Assembly: GCF_048571125.1 (NCBI RefSeq)
Contig: NZ_CP182343.1
Span: 1 to 64,000 of the forward strand
Direction of reading: 5' to 3'
Length of the DNA: 64,000 bases
Origin: Arcobacter siniprincipis
GTDB lineage: Bacteria; Campylobacterota; Campylobacteria; Campylobacterales; Arcobacteraceae
Under the pieces are notes generated by a model. The model saw only the letters and a list, made by a program, of their open reading frames with translations, had not been told where the DNA came from and searched no databases. The stretch's first letter is position 1, and each line of letters opens with the position of its first letter. Both the position numbers and the translations under genes were made by a program. Shown in pieces: positions 51,918 to 60,668 of this stretch.

Positions 51918-53459
51918 CTATCTTACTGAATCGAAGAAATAATCTGTTTCAGCTATATCTTTAGTCTCTTCATCTAATTGGTCTAAGATACCATTAGTAA
52001 TCCAAGTTAAAAGGTTGATACCACCTTCATAACCACTCATAGAGTATCTATGTAAGTGATGTCTATCAAAAATTGGGAAACCAATTCTAATAAGTGGAGT
52101 TTTTGTATCTCTATAAAGTTCTTTACCATAAACGTTACCAATCATGAAATCAACTGGTTCTGTGAATAATAATGATCTTAATGCCCATAAATCTTTACCT
52201 GGCCAAATATTACATTCGTCAGATCTGTTTGATTTATCTAAGATTGCTCTCATTTCTGCTTCCCAATTTTTTCTTGGAGCATTATGACAAACAACATGAG
52301 TTGGAATTGCACCCATTTCAACTAAGAAAGAAACCATACCTAATAAAAAGTCAGGATCTCCCCAGATTGCAATTTTTTTACCATGCATATATGGATAAGA
52401 ATCTTGCATAGCATCAACAAGTCTAGCTCTTTGTTGTTTTAATTCTTCTGGAATTTCTTTACCAGTTAATTCTGCTAATTTCATAACAAATGCATCAGTA
52501 CCACTTAAACCAATTGGATTACAAGTTTCATAAGTTTGTTTCCATTTGTTTTTAATAGTTTTAGCTGTTGCTATTGATGAATATTTTTGTAAAGATATTG
52601 TTGCTTTCGCATTAATTGAACCTTTAAGGTCTTCAATTTTTGTTCCACCAGCATACAATTTATACTCACCAGCTCCAGTATCCCATTGCTCTTCATGGTC
52701 ACCAATCATTACGATTTTATCACCGAACATTTTAGATATTTTTTTAATCTCTTTTAATGATCCTAAATAAGGTTCAAATCCAGGGATAATATTAATTCTT
52801 TCTTCATCAACAGTAGTTTTTTCAGTACTTACTTGCTCTAAAATAGATTTCATCATATTATCATAACCTGTAATATGAGAACCTACGAATGAAGGAGTAT
52901 GTGCATTAGGAATTAAAACATTGTCTAATTCACCTTCAGCTTCATCTTTAGCTCCAATAATAAAAGCACCTAAGTCATCACCGATAACTTCTGCCATACA
53001 TGTAGTAGATACAGCAATCATTTCTGGTTTATATAAAGCATTACAATTTCGTAAACCATCTTTCATATTTGCTAATCCACCAAATACCGCTGCAGATTCA
53101 CTCATAGAATCTGAAACACAAGGAGTTGGTTCTTTAAAGTGTCTTGTAAAATATGTTCTAAAGTATGCAACACATCCATGGCTTCCATGAACATAAGGCA
53201 TAGTATTTTCAAATCCAAGAGCTACCATAACAGCACCAAGAGGTTGACAAGCTTTAGCAGGGTTAACAGTAATTGCTTCTCTTGCTAAATTTTTTTCTCT
53301 ATAATCCCAAGACTCAGTCCATTTTTGAATTTCTTCAACTTTAGCAGGATTAATTGCTCCCATTGAACCTTCAAATTCTTTTTTGTTTTTTAAAACTTCT
53401 TGATATTCAGGTTTTAAAAACAGTTTTTGTCCGTTTACTATATTATCTAAATCTTGCAT
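51918..53459 (-). CDS. nifK: Nitrogenase molybdenum-iron protein beta chain
   Basis: A 513-residue beta subunit of the MoFe protein. P-cluster ligands are Cys71 (KACQPLGA), Cys96 (HGSHGCVAYF) and Cys154 (STTCMAEVIGDD). It forms an alpha2beta2 tetramer with NifD and transmits electrons from NifH. The typical N-terminal WxESWxYREKNLAREA segment is present, so it is the molybdenum, not vanadium or iron-only, type; no anfG/vnfG-like gene occurs nearby. It starts one base after the nifD stop. Confidence 0.97.
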   Translation of the reverse strand: MQDLDNIVNGQKLFLKPEYQEVLKNKKEFEGSMGAINPAKVEEIQKWTESWDYREKNLAREAITVNPAKACQPLGAVMVALGFENTMPYVHGSHGCVAYFRTYFTRHFKEPTPCVSDSMSESAAVFGGLANMKDGLRNCNALYKPEMIAVSTTCMAEVIGDDLGAFIIGAKDEAEGELDNVLIPNAHTPSFVGSHITGYDNMMKSILEQVSTEKTTVDEERINIIPGFEPYLGSLKEIKKISKMFGDKIVMIGDHEEQWDTGAGEYKLYAGGTKIEDLKGSINAKATISLQKYSSIATAKTIKNKWKQTYETCNPIGLSGTDAFVMKLAELTGKEIPEELKQQRARLVDAMQDSYPYMHGKKIAIWGDPDFLLGMVSFLVEMGAIPTHVVCHNAPRKNWEAEMRAILDKSNRSDECNIWPGKDLWALRSLLFTEPVDFMIGNVYGKELYRDTKTPLIRIGFPIFDRHHLHRYSMSGYEGGINLLTWITNGILDQLDEETKDIAETDYFFDSVR

Positions 53460-53460
53460 A

Positions 53461-54927
53461 TTACGCTCCCTCTACTTCTTTGTCCCATGGTGCTTTAGTA
53501 TGATTCCAAACAGGAGAATTCATTGCTAAATCCATATCTTTTGCAAAAATTGCAAATGCATCATACCCATGGTATGGTCCACTATAATCCCAAGAGTGCA
53601 TTTGTCTAAATGGTAATCCCATTTTTTGAAATACATATTTCTCTTTTACACCAGCTGCAACTAAGTCAGGTCTCAATTTTTTAACAAATTCTTCTAACTC
53701 ATACTCATTCGCATCATCATAAATAAGTGTTGATCTTCCTAAATCTTCTTTAGTTCTTTTATAATCATCACCATGTCCGAACTCATAACCAGTACCAATA
53801 ACTTCCATCCCTAAATCTTCATAAGCACCAATAACGTGTCTTGGTCTTAATCCACCAACATAAAGCATAACTTTTTTACCCTCTAATATTGGTCTAAATT
53901 TAGCAATAACTGCATCTGTCATAGCAGTATATTTAGCAATAACTTTTTCTGTTTGTTCTTGAATTTTTTCATCAAAAAATGATGCAATTTTTCTCAAACT
54001 TTCGGTTGTTTTTGTAGGTCCAAAGAAGTTATATTCCATCCAAGGTATACCAAACTCTTGCTCCATATGTCTAGAAATATAGTTCATAGATCTATAACAG
54101 TGAAGTAAGTTTAATTTTGCTTTTGGTGCGATTGCTAACTCTTTATAAGTTGCATCCCCAGACCATTGTGCAATTACTCTTAATCCCATTTCTTCTAAGA
54201 TTAATCTTGTAGACCAAGCATCTCCACCGATGTTATAATCTCCAATAATTGCTACATCATAAGGAGTTGATTCAAAATCTTTTCTATGTGATGTATCAGG
54301 CATAACATGATCTCTAATCATATCATTTGCGATGTGGTGACCAAGAGATTGCGAAACCCCTCTAAACCCTTCACATGATACAGCAACAGTTTGATGACCT
54401 GTCTCTTTTTTATGAACTTTTGCAACAGCTTGAATATCATCTCCAATTAAACCAATTGGACACTCTGATTGAATTGAAATACCATTGTTTAATGGGAATA
54501 ATTCATCAATCTCTTCTAACGCTTTTTTAAGTTTTTTATCTCCACCAAATACGATATCTTTTTCATTGAAGTCAGTTGAAAAGTTCATAGTAACAAAAGT
54601 GTCAATACCAGTTGTTCCTATATAATAATTTCTTCTTCCACCTCTTGAATATTGCCCACAACCTATTGGTCCATGAGAAATATGAATCATATCTTTAATT
54701 GGTCCCCAAACAACACCTTTAGATCCTGCATATGCACAACCTCTTTGTGACATAACACCTGGTACTGTTTGTTTGTTACTTCTTGTAGTATCACAAGAAC
54801 CTTTTACACCTTCTGGATTATCAGTTCCAAGGTGTTTTGCTCTATTCTTCTTCGCTTTTTCTGGATAAGCTTCAAGTACTTCTGCAATTGCTTGCTTTTG
54901 AAGACTTTCTAATGTTTCTGGTCCCAT
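53461..54927 (-). CDS. nifD: Nitrogenase molybdenum-iron protein alpha chain
   Basis: A 488-residue alpha subunit carrying FeMo-co. P-cluster ligands are Cys64, Cys90 and Cys156. FeMo-co ligands are Cys277 (LLHCYRSMNY) and His444 (MHSWDYSGPYHG), and the substrate pocket has CEGFRGVSQSLGHH with the conserved Gln and His. All key residues are present, so the enzyme should be active. It is separated from nifH by an extra gene and by two paralogous leader regions. Its ribosome-binding site (AAGGA) lies in the arm of the GGA-loop hairpin at 54936-54962. Confidence 0.97.
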   Translation of the reverse strand: MGPETLESLQKQAIAEVLEAYPEKAKKNRAKHLGTDNPEGVKGSCDTTRSNKQTVPGVMSQRGCAYAGSKGVVWGPIKDMIHISHGPIGCGQYSRGGRRNYYIGTTGIDTFVTMNFSTDFNEKDIVFGGDKKLKKALEEIDELFPLNNGISIQSECPIGLIGDDIQAVAKVHKKETGHQTVAVSCEGFRGVSQSLGHHIANDMIRDHVMPDTSHRKDFESTPYDVAIIGDYNIGGDAWSTRLILEEMGLRVIAQWSGDATYKELAIAPKAKLNLLHCYRSMNYISRHMEQEFGIPWMEYNFFGPTKTTESLRKIASFFDEKIQEQTEKVIAKYTAMTDAVIAKFRPILEGKKVMLYVGGLRPRHVIGAYEDLGMEVIGTGYEFGHGDDYKRTKEDLGRSTLIYDDANEYELEEFVKKLRPDLVAAGVKEKYVFQKMGLPFRQMHSWDYSGPYHGYDAFAIFAKDMDLAMNSPVWNHTKAPWDKEVEGA

Positions 54928-54935
54928 AATTTTTT

Positions 54936-55008
54936 CCTTATAAATTGTCCCAATTTTTAAGGGACTTTATTTTTATAATTTCTTTTGACAAGGATTTGTA
55001 AAAAATCC
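54936..55008 (-). promoter_or_regulatory. Structured leader of nifD (GGA-loop hairpin plus upstream hairpin)
   Basis: In the RNA (minus strand) CCTTAAAAATTG pairs with CAATTTATAAGG (11 of 12 pairs) around loop GGA; plus coordinates 54936-54962. The 3' arm contains the nifD ribosome-binding site. An alternative GTCCC/GGGAC-type pairing would free it. About 30 bases further upstream GGATTT/AAATCC (54992-55008) forms a second hairpin with a five-base loop. The same two hairpins in the same order precede the gene at 55423, with compensating base changes in the stems. Confidence 0.7.
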
Positions 55009-55063
55009 GCAAAAGTTGTCAACTCCTAAAGAGAACAACGAGTTGTCCTTTTTATAATTTTGT

Positions 55064-55423
55064 TTATGCTACTTTTACTCTATATAGATTCATGTCATCT
55101 AATTTTTTACAAATAGCTTTAGTTTCATCACCATCAACAGATTTTGAGATTTCAGAAATTTGGTATTTATTAGTATAATAAACCATTTTATAACCATCTT
55201 TTTCTTTACACTCAGTATTAGTATAATAATCAACTAAGGCAGTATGTAAAAAAGAACCTTCTGGGATAGAAATTTCTTCTAACTTTACACCTTCTCTTGT
55301 TTCACTTGAAACAGTTACAGATTTACCTGTAGCATCAATTCCATCTTGTACTTTTTCTATTACTTTATCAAAACTTACATCATTACCCATATCAGCTGGG
55401 AAGTGGTATCCACATACAAACAT
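55064..55423 (-). CDS. Unknown protein encoded between nifH and nifD
   Basis: A 119-residue acidic, soluble protein not recognised. It opens MFVCGYHFPADMGNDVSFDK and has three cysteines (Cys4, and one each in NTECKEKD and AICKKLDD) but no known cluster motif, signal peptide or membrane segment. It sits inside the nifHDK transcription unit, with a strong AAAGGAG ribosome-binding site hidden in its own GGA-loop leader hairpin. Position implies a nitrogenase-related role such as protection, assembly or regulation, but it does not show the motifs of NifX, NafY, FeSII or NifI (PII) proteins. Confidence 0.75.
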   Translation of the reverse strand: MFVCGYHFPADMGNDVSFDKVIEKVQDGIDATGKSVTVSSETREGVKLEEISIPEGSFLHTALVDYYTNTECKEKDGYKMVYYTNKYQISEISKSVDGDETKAICKKLDDMNLYRVKVA

Positions 55424-55431
55424 TTTATTCT

Positions 55432-55504
55432 CCTTTTAAAATGTCCCATTTTTAAAGGGACCTATATTTTATGACTTCTTTTAACAAGATTTATAAAAAA
55501 TCTT
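55432..55504 (-). promoter_or_regulatory. Structured leader of the nifH-nifD intervening gene
   Basis: In the RNA CCTTTAAAAATG pairs with CATTTTAAAAGG (11 of 12) around loop GGA (plus coordinates 55432-55458), with the ribosome-binding site in the 3' arm. Upstream a second hairpin AAGATTT/AAATCTT with a five-base loop lies at 55486-55504. The region aligns with the nifD leader over about 80 bases, so one arose by duplication of the other, while the stems kept pairing. Confidence 0.7.
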
Positions 55505-55567
55505 TAAAGAAGCAAATCCTAAAGGGCGAAAGAATTCACCAACATACAGCTTAATACTTACTATTTT

Positions 55568-56482
55568 TTAAGCTTCTTCTGCTTTTTTACCTAAGTTTTC
55601 TTCGTCAACTTCTTCTTCTAATCCAAATTCCATTAATAGATTTTCTAAGTCATCCATTTCTAATGGTTCAGGAATAACTTTTAAATCATTAGCGATGATT
55701 TTTCTAGCTAATTCTTTATATTCCATAGCTTGATCTGAAGATGGAGCAAATTCAACAACTGTCATTCTTCTTAATTCAGCTCTTTGTACATGGTTAGATC
55801 TTGGTACGAAGTGAATCATTTGAGTACCAATTTGCATTGCTAAGTGTTTAGCAAGGTCATACTCTTTATCTGTCATTCTCGCATTACAAATTAAACCAGC
55901 AAGTCTAACTCCACCAGTATTCGCATATTTTAAAATACCTTTAGAAATATTGTTAGCTGCGTACATAGCCATCATTTCACCAGACATTACGATATAAATC
56001 TCTTGTGCTTTACCTTCTCTAATTGGCATAGCAAATCCACCACAAACAACATCTCCAAGAACATCATAAGATACGAAATCTAACTCATCATCATATGCAC
56101 CTTCTTCTTCTAAGAAGTTAATTGCTGTAATAACACCTCTACCTGCACATCCAACACCTGGCTCAGGACCACCTGATTCTGTACAATTAATATAACCTTC
56201 AGTAATATCAGTATTGTCTGGGTGAAATTCACCAGCACCTGGTTTACATACATCTTCTAATTCTAAATCTTCAACAGTTCCAGCCTCAGATGCTAATTGC
56301 ATAATTGTAGATTGTGCTTTTTCATGTAAGATAAGTCTAGTTGAATCCGCTTTTGGGTCACACCCAACGATTAAAATTTTCTTTGCATAGTAGTGACACA
56401 TTGCTGCTAATGTGTTTTGAGATGTAGTTGATTTACCAATCCCACCTTTTCCATAAAACGCTATTTGTCTTAAATCTGACAT
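55568..56482 (-). CDS. nifH: Nitrogenase iron protein (dinitrogenase reductase)
   Basis: A 304-residue NifH, which delivers electrons to the MoFe protein with ATP hydrolysis. The P-loop is GKGGIGKS (11-18), switch regions DPKADSTR and YDVLGDVVCGGF, and cluster ligands Cys112 (GVGCAGRGVI, with Arg115 the potential ADP-ribosylation site) and Cys147. Compared with Azotobacter NifH there is an insertion of about 12 residues (roughly 84-98, between the PGAG and CTESGGPEPG segments), close to the cluster-bearing face. It is the first gene of the operon, behind AAAAGGAG and a sigma-54 promoter. Confidence 0.97.
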   Translation of the reverse strand: MSDLRQIAFYGKGGIGKSTTSQNTLAAMCHYYAKKILIVGCDPKADSTRLILHEKAQSTIMQLASEAGTVEDLELEDVCKPGAGEFHPDNTDITEGYINCTESGGPEPGVGCAGRGVITAINFLEEEGAYDDELDFVSYDVLGDVVCGGFAMPIREGKAQEIYIVMSGEMMAMYAANNISKGILKYANTGGVRLAGLICNARMTDKEYDLAKHLAMQIGTQMIHFVPRSNHVQRAELRRMTVVEFAPSSDQAMEYKELARKIIANDLKVIPEPLEMDDLENLLMEFGLEEEVDEENLGKKAEEA

Positions 56483-56520
56483 ATTGTCTCCTTTTAATAT
56501 TATTAATTACAAATAGATAA

Positions 56521-56537
56521 TTGCATATTGCGTTCCA
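56521..56537 (-). promoter_or_regulatory. Sigma-54 promoter of nifH
   Basis: Read on the minus strand: TGGAACGCAATATGCAA, with GG-N10-GC spacing and 39 bases from the nifH start. The rest of the 282-base gap up to the Trk gene shows no gene; a clear NifA site (TGT-N10-ACA) was not found, the nearest being a TGT-N9-ACA at 56660-56674. Confidence 0.87.
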
Positions 56538-56764
56538 CAAGATGAAAAAAAGAATATTTTTTTTAAATATTTTTATAATTCCCCGTAAAATAGGAGTTTG
56601 GGTGGATAAATTCTTTTTATAAGTTGAAAATAGGATAAAATTTATCTTGTTTGCATAATTGTTTTTTTACTACAAATTTTGTAAATTTTGTTATTTTGGA
56701 GTGTAAGTTTTAGTAAAATCAACCATAGGTTGATTTAAAATGTGAGCTTTATTTTAATTAAATT

Positions 56765-57412
56765 TTAGAATTCTTTACAAAACTCTTTACTATATTTAGC
56801 TTCTCCTATAAAAACTAAAATATCATTTTCTTTTATTTTATAAGAGGAGTCAATATTTAAAACCCAAGTTCCATCTGATTTATAAGAGACTATTTTAAGT
56901 TTTTTGTACTCTTCTTTTATCTCATAAATTCTTCTATTGATAAATTTTTCATTTGCTACTAGTTTTATGATTTTTATATTGTTACTTATGTCTATCTCTT
57001 CTATAGTCATATTATCAATAAGTTTATTTACTAACATTCTTCCCGCTATTTTTTCAGGATAGATTATTTTAAAAGCACCAATTTTTGATAATATTTCACC
57101 ATGAGTTGATGTGATAGCTTTTGCAATAATATTTTGATTATTTAAATCTTTTAGTGCCATTACTGTTAAAATACTTGCTTCTATATTTTCACCAATACTA
57201 ACAATAACCGTATCAAGATTGTATATTCCAACATCTTCTAGGGCTTGTTTATTTGTACTATCGAGAACAAAAGCATTATCAATGTATTCGCTTATCTCTT
57301 GAATTCTTTTTTCGTCATTATCTACTGCTATTACTTTTACATCTAACCTTGATAAACTCTTTACAATATAAGATCCAAATTTTCCTAATCCAATAACTGC
57401 GATTGTTTTCAT
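56765..57412 (-). CDS. TrkA/KtrA-type potassium channel regulatory subunit
   Basis: A 215-residue cytoplasmic RCK protein: Rossmann N-terminus (IAVIGLGKFGSYIVKSL, then VIAVDNDEKR) and a C-terminal TrkA_C domain (about 135-215). It gates the TrkH/KtrB channel in response to nucleotides. Single RCK unit and 215-residue length fit KtrA. It overlaps the channel gene by four bases. Confidence 0.9.
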   Translation of the reverse strand: MKTIAVIGLGKFGSYIVKSLSRLDVKVIAVDNDEKRIQEISEYIDNAFVLDSTNKQALEDVGIYNLDTVIVSIGENIEASILTVMALKDLNNQNIIAKAITSTHGEILSKIGAFKIIYPEKIAGRMLVNKLIDNMTIEEIDISNNIKIIKLVANEKFINRRIYEIKEEYKKLKIVSYKSDGTWVLNIDSSYKIKENDILVFIGEAKYSKEFCKEF

Positions 57413-58734
57413 ATAATAATCCTTCCTACTGGGTATTTAAAATGTTTTGTTTTTGCTTTTCCTACTAAAATTAAACCAAAGGCAAAGACTCCAAGTCTTC
57501 CTGCTAACATCATAATTATGATAATACTTTTTCCAAAGGTATCAAATTCTTGAGAAAAACTTAGAATATCACCATTACCTGTTGATACTCCAACTGTCCC
57601 AAAGGCAGAAACAACTTCAAATAAAATTCTTAAAAAAGGTAAGTTTTGTGTTTCCACTAATATTAAAGTGGCTAAAAGTACGAAAAAAGAGGATGAAAGG
57701 ATGATTGCTAGGGCTTTATTGATAATTTTTTGTTCAATTGTTCTTTTAAAAATACTTGGTTGTTGGTTACTCTCTTTTAAGATATAAATTACTGTAATAA
57801 TTAAAATAGCAACAGTAGTTATTTTCATACCACCTGCTGTACTTCCTTGCCCTGCTCCTGTCATCATAAACAAAGTAGAGAAGAAAAGAGAAGACTCTTT
57901 TAATCCTGCTAAATCAATACTATTAAACCCACTGGTTCTAAAGTTAATGGAGAGAAAAAAGGCATTTAGTAATTTATCATAAACAGATAAGCCTCCAAAA
58001 GTTTTTGGGTTGTTCCACTCAATAGATAAAAATAAAACCATTCCCATAACAATTAAAATAATAGTTCCGTAAATCATGATTCTTGTATGAATAGTAAATC
58101 TTTTTGCAAATCTTCTATTTTCATAAATTTCAATTAAAACAAAATATCCCATTCCTCCTAATACTACTAAAATACAAATAGTAACTAAAGAAATAGTGTC
58201 ACTTTGATATCCCATCAAACTGTTTGTAAATAAAGAGAAACCTGCATTATTAAAAGCACTTACACTATGAAATATTCCATACCAAAGGGAGTCTAAAAAA
58301 TCATACTTTTTAAGAAATTGTGTAGTTAAAACAATCGCACCTAAAAGCTCAATAACTAATACAACTGCAAAAATCTTCTTTAAGAATCTTCTAACATGCA
58401 TATTTGGTAAATCCAATGATTGCCTCATGGCTCTTTTTTCATCTATATCTAATCTTTGTCTAAGTGATAAAAAGAAAATGATTACCAATGACATATATCC
58501 TATCCCACCAATTTGGACTAGAATCAAGATAATGACTTCACCTAAAAAAGTAAAATTTTCAGAAGTACTTGTAACAATAAGCCCTGTTACACATGTAGCA
58601 CTAGTAGCAGTAAAAATTGCATCAATAAAGGCTAAGTGACCTTTATGACAAATTGGTAAGGCTAGTACTAAGGCTCCAAAAAATATAACCAGTACATATC
58701 CTAAAAATATAGATCTTACATATTTATGTTCCAC
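57409..58734 (-). CDS. TrkH/KtrB-type potassium uptake channel subunit
   Basis: A 441-residue membrane protein with four repeated M1-P-M2 units. The first selectivity filter is in TATSATCVTGLIV, the second in AFNNAGFSL, the third in NFRTSGFNS and the fourth in AFGTVGVSTG; the gate loop is GAGQGSTAGGMK. It takes up K+, often with Na+ coupling in KtrB. It follows the response regulator by 12 bases. Confidence 0.92.
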   Translation of the reverse strand: MEHKYVRSIFLGYVLVIFFGALVLALPICHKGHLAFIDAIFTATSATCVTGLIVTSTSENFTFLGEVIILILVQIGGIGYMSLVIIFFLSLRQRLDIDEKRAMRQSLDLPNMHVRRFLKKIFAVVLVIELLGAIVLTTQFLKKYDFLDSLWYGIFHSVSAFNNAGFSLFTNSLMGYQSDTISLVTICILVVLGGMGYFVLIEIYENRRFAKRFTIHTRIMIYGTIILIVMGMVLFLSIEWNNPKTFGGLSVYDKLLNAFFLSINFRTSGFNSIDLAGLKESSLFFSTLFMMTGAGQGSTAGGMKITTVAILIITVIYILKESNQQPSIFKRTIEQKIINKALAIILSSSFFVLLATLILVETQNLPFLRILFEVVSAFGTVGVSTGNGDILSFSQEFDTFGKSIIIIMMLAGRLGVFAFGLILVGKAKTKHFKYPVGRIII

Positions 58735-58746
58735 TAATTATTAATC

Positions 58747-59436
58747 CTAATTCTCACTATAAGAAAATCTATAGCCAATACCAGACTCAGTTTTTATATA
58801 TTTGGGTCTAGTACTGTTTTGTTCTATCTTTTTTCTTAAAGTATTTACATAAGTTCTTAAATATTGCATTTCAGTTTGATAACCTGTTCCCCATACTTCA
58901 TTTAAAATTTGTTTGTGGGTTAGGGTCTTGTTTGCATTTATCATAAAATATTTTAATAACTCATATTCAATAGGGGTTAATTTAAGAACTTCTTGTTTAA
59001 ATTTTATAGTTCTTGAACTTATATCTAGTTCTAAGTCATTGCAAATGAATTTATTATCAATCTCTTCTTTTGCAATATTTCTTCTTAAATTTGCCCTTAT
59101 TCTTGCCAATAGCTCATTTACAGAAAATGGTTTCGTAATATAATCATCTGCTCCAACATCTAAAGCTGCCACAATTTCTTTTTCATCATGTCTTGCTGTT
59201 AAAACGATAATAGGTACTTTTGATATTTCTCTAATTTGTTTTATTAAATCTTTTCCATCACCATCTGGTAGTCCTAAATCAACTATGAGAAGACTTGGGT
59301 TATGACTTAAAAACATCATTATAGCATTTTTCTTGCTTTCACTTGAAATAAAATTAAAAGCATACTCTTTAAATGTTATTTCTAATAATCTTTTTACAGA
59401 AGAATCATCTTCAATTATGTGTATTAACTCTTTCAT
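58747..59436 (-). CDS. KdpE-like response regulator
   Basis: A 229-residue OmpR-family regulator: acidic residues Glu9-Asp10-Asp11, phospho-acceptor Asp53 (LLIVDLGLPDGDG), Lys in YITKPFSVNELLAR near 103, and a winged helix (about 128-225: LTPIEYELLKYFMINANKTLTHKQIL, ending GIGYRF). It overlaps the kinase gene by four bases and precedes the K+ channel genes, so it most likely controls their transcription. Confidence 0.9.
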   Translation of the reverse strand: MKELIHIIEDDSSVKRLLEITFKEYAFNFISSESKKNAIMMFLSHNPSLLIVDLGLPDGDGKDLIKQIREISKVPIIVLTARHDEKEIVAALDVGADDYITKPFSVNELLARIRANLRRNIAKEEIDNKFICNDLELDISSRTIKFKQEVLKLTPIEYELLKYFMINANKTLTHKQILNEVWGTGYQTEMQYLRTYVNTLRKKIEQNSTRPKYIKTESGIGYRFSYSEN

Positions 59437-60464
59437 ATTAGTTTTGCTCTTTTTAATACTGGTAGGTTTATTTCTATTAGTATGCCATTATTTTGTGAAA
59501 TAGCTTTTATCTCTCCACTATGAAGTTTAACTATACTTTTACAAATAGCCAAACCAATACCACTTCCTGAGATATCATTGGTATCTTCTACCCTATAAAA
59601 TTTATCAAATATATTTTTTAGTTTTTCTTCATCTATAAATTCTGTTTCATTAAATACTTGAATTTTTATGTAATTATTACAATCTAAGACTTCAAAATCT
59701 ATTTTTGCATTGGTAGATGAATACTTAAATGCATTATCAAGTAAATTTACTACTAATTGAGTAAGTAAAGTATTATCTCCCCAAAAGAGACCAGTCTCTT
59801 CAATATTTACTATTACTTTTTCGTCACTTTGTTTTTGAGAAAATTCATCTAAAGCAACTCCCACAATATCTTCGAAATCACACCATTGAAGTTTTAAATT
59901 AATATTGCCACTTGATAATCTAGTACTATCAAGAATATTTGTAATAAGTCTTTCCATTCTAATAGAAGCATAATTTATATCTTCTAGTAGGTTATTTTTA
60001 TTTGTTTCAGTTAACTCATTGTTTGATAATATTAAATTAATACTTCCATGAATAGTTGATAAGGGAGTTCTTAAATCATGGGAAATAATATGTAATAAAC
60101 TCTCTCTTAATTCATTTTGTTTCATTTGATTGCTTATGCTTTTTGCTTGATAAGTAATTATCCACCCAACAATTCCAAAAATCAAAAAACTCCAAATATA
60201 GAGTTCATTGTGCACAGAAAAGCTATATATTGGGGGAATGTATAAAAAATTTAGAAGAACTACACAAAGAATTGTCATAAAAAAAGTAGCTTTACCTTTT
60301 CCATGAATAGCTACTCCAATAACAGGAATAATATGTATAAGTGCTATGTTTATGATGTCTAAAGAGTTTCTAAACATGTGACTAATAATAGTAATGATTA
60401 ATAAAATTCCTAAGGCTTTTAGTATGTAATTATATTTTCTATATGGGAAAAGTAGATTCATCAT
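59433..60464 (-). CDS. Truncated KdpD-like sensor histidine kinase
   Basis: A 343-residue kinase with four closely packed transmembrane segments of the DUF4118 type (about 15-105, as in KdpD) and a kinase core: phospho-acceptor His in LLHIISHDLRTPLSTIHG (near 133), NLLDNAFKYS and GSGIGLAICKSIV. It lacks the large cytoplasmic KdpD N-terminal and Usp domains, so any K+ sensing must be through the membrane part. It leads the operon kinase-regulator-channel-RCK, in which all genes overlap or nearly touch. Confidence 0.88.
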   Translation of the reverse strand: MMNLLFPYRKYNYILKALGILLIITIISHMFRNSLDIINIALIHIIPVIGVAIHGKGKATFFMTILCVVLLNFLYIPPIYSFSVHNELYIWSFLIFGIVGWIITYQAKSISNQMKQNELRESLLHIISHDLRTPLSTIHGSINLILSNNELTETNKNNLLEDINYASIRMERLITNILDSTRLSSGNINLKLQWCDFEDIVGVALDEFSQKQSDEKVIVNIEETGLFWGDNTLLTQLVVNLLDNAFKYSSTNAKIDFEVLDCNNYIKIQVFNETEFIDEEKLKNIFDKFYRVEDTNDISGSGIGLAICKSIVKLHSGEIKAISQNNGILIEINLPVLKRAKLI

Positions 60465-60668
60465 TTTAAGCTTTAAATAGTTTTATTATTAACAAAAATA
60501 TTAAAAAAGATAAAATAGAAAGCATAATAATATTTGGTGTAGTCATATTTTTTTCTTTAAAATAGGTGTGACTACTATTATATGTTGTATTATCTAAAGA
60601 AAAAATCAAAAAACAAATTTAAATATCAAAATTTTATAAAGATGTTTTTTATTAATTAATATAAAAGC

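Noticed and set aside
55064..55423. Naming the nifH-nifD intervening gene as NifX, NafY, FeSII or a NifI PII protein
   Set aside because: None of their motifs (cluster-binding His/Cys, [2Fe-2S] cysteine pattern, PII T-loop) can be seen.
56538..56764. NifA upstream activator sites TGT-N10-ACA before nifH
   Set aside because: Only a TGT-N9-ACA was found (56660-56674); spacing is wrong, so it was not annotated.
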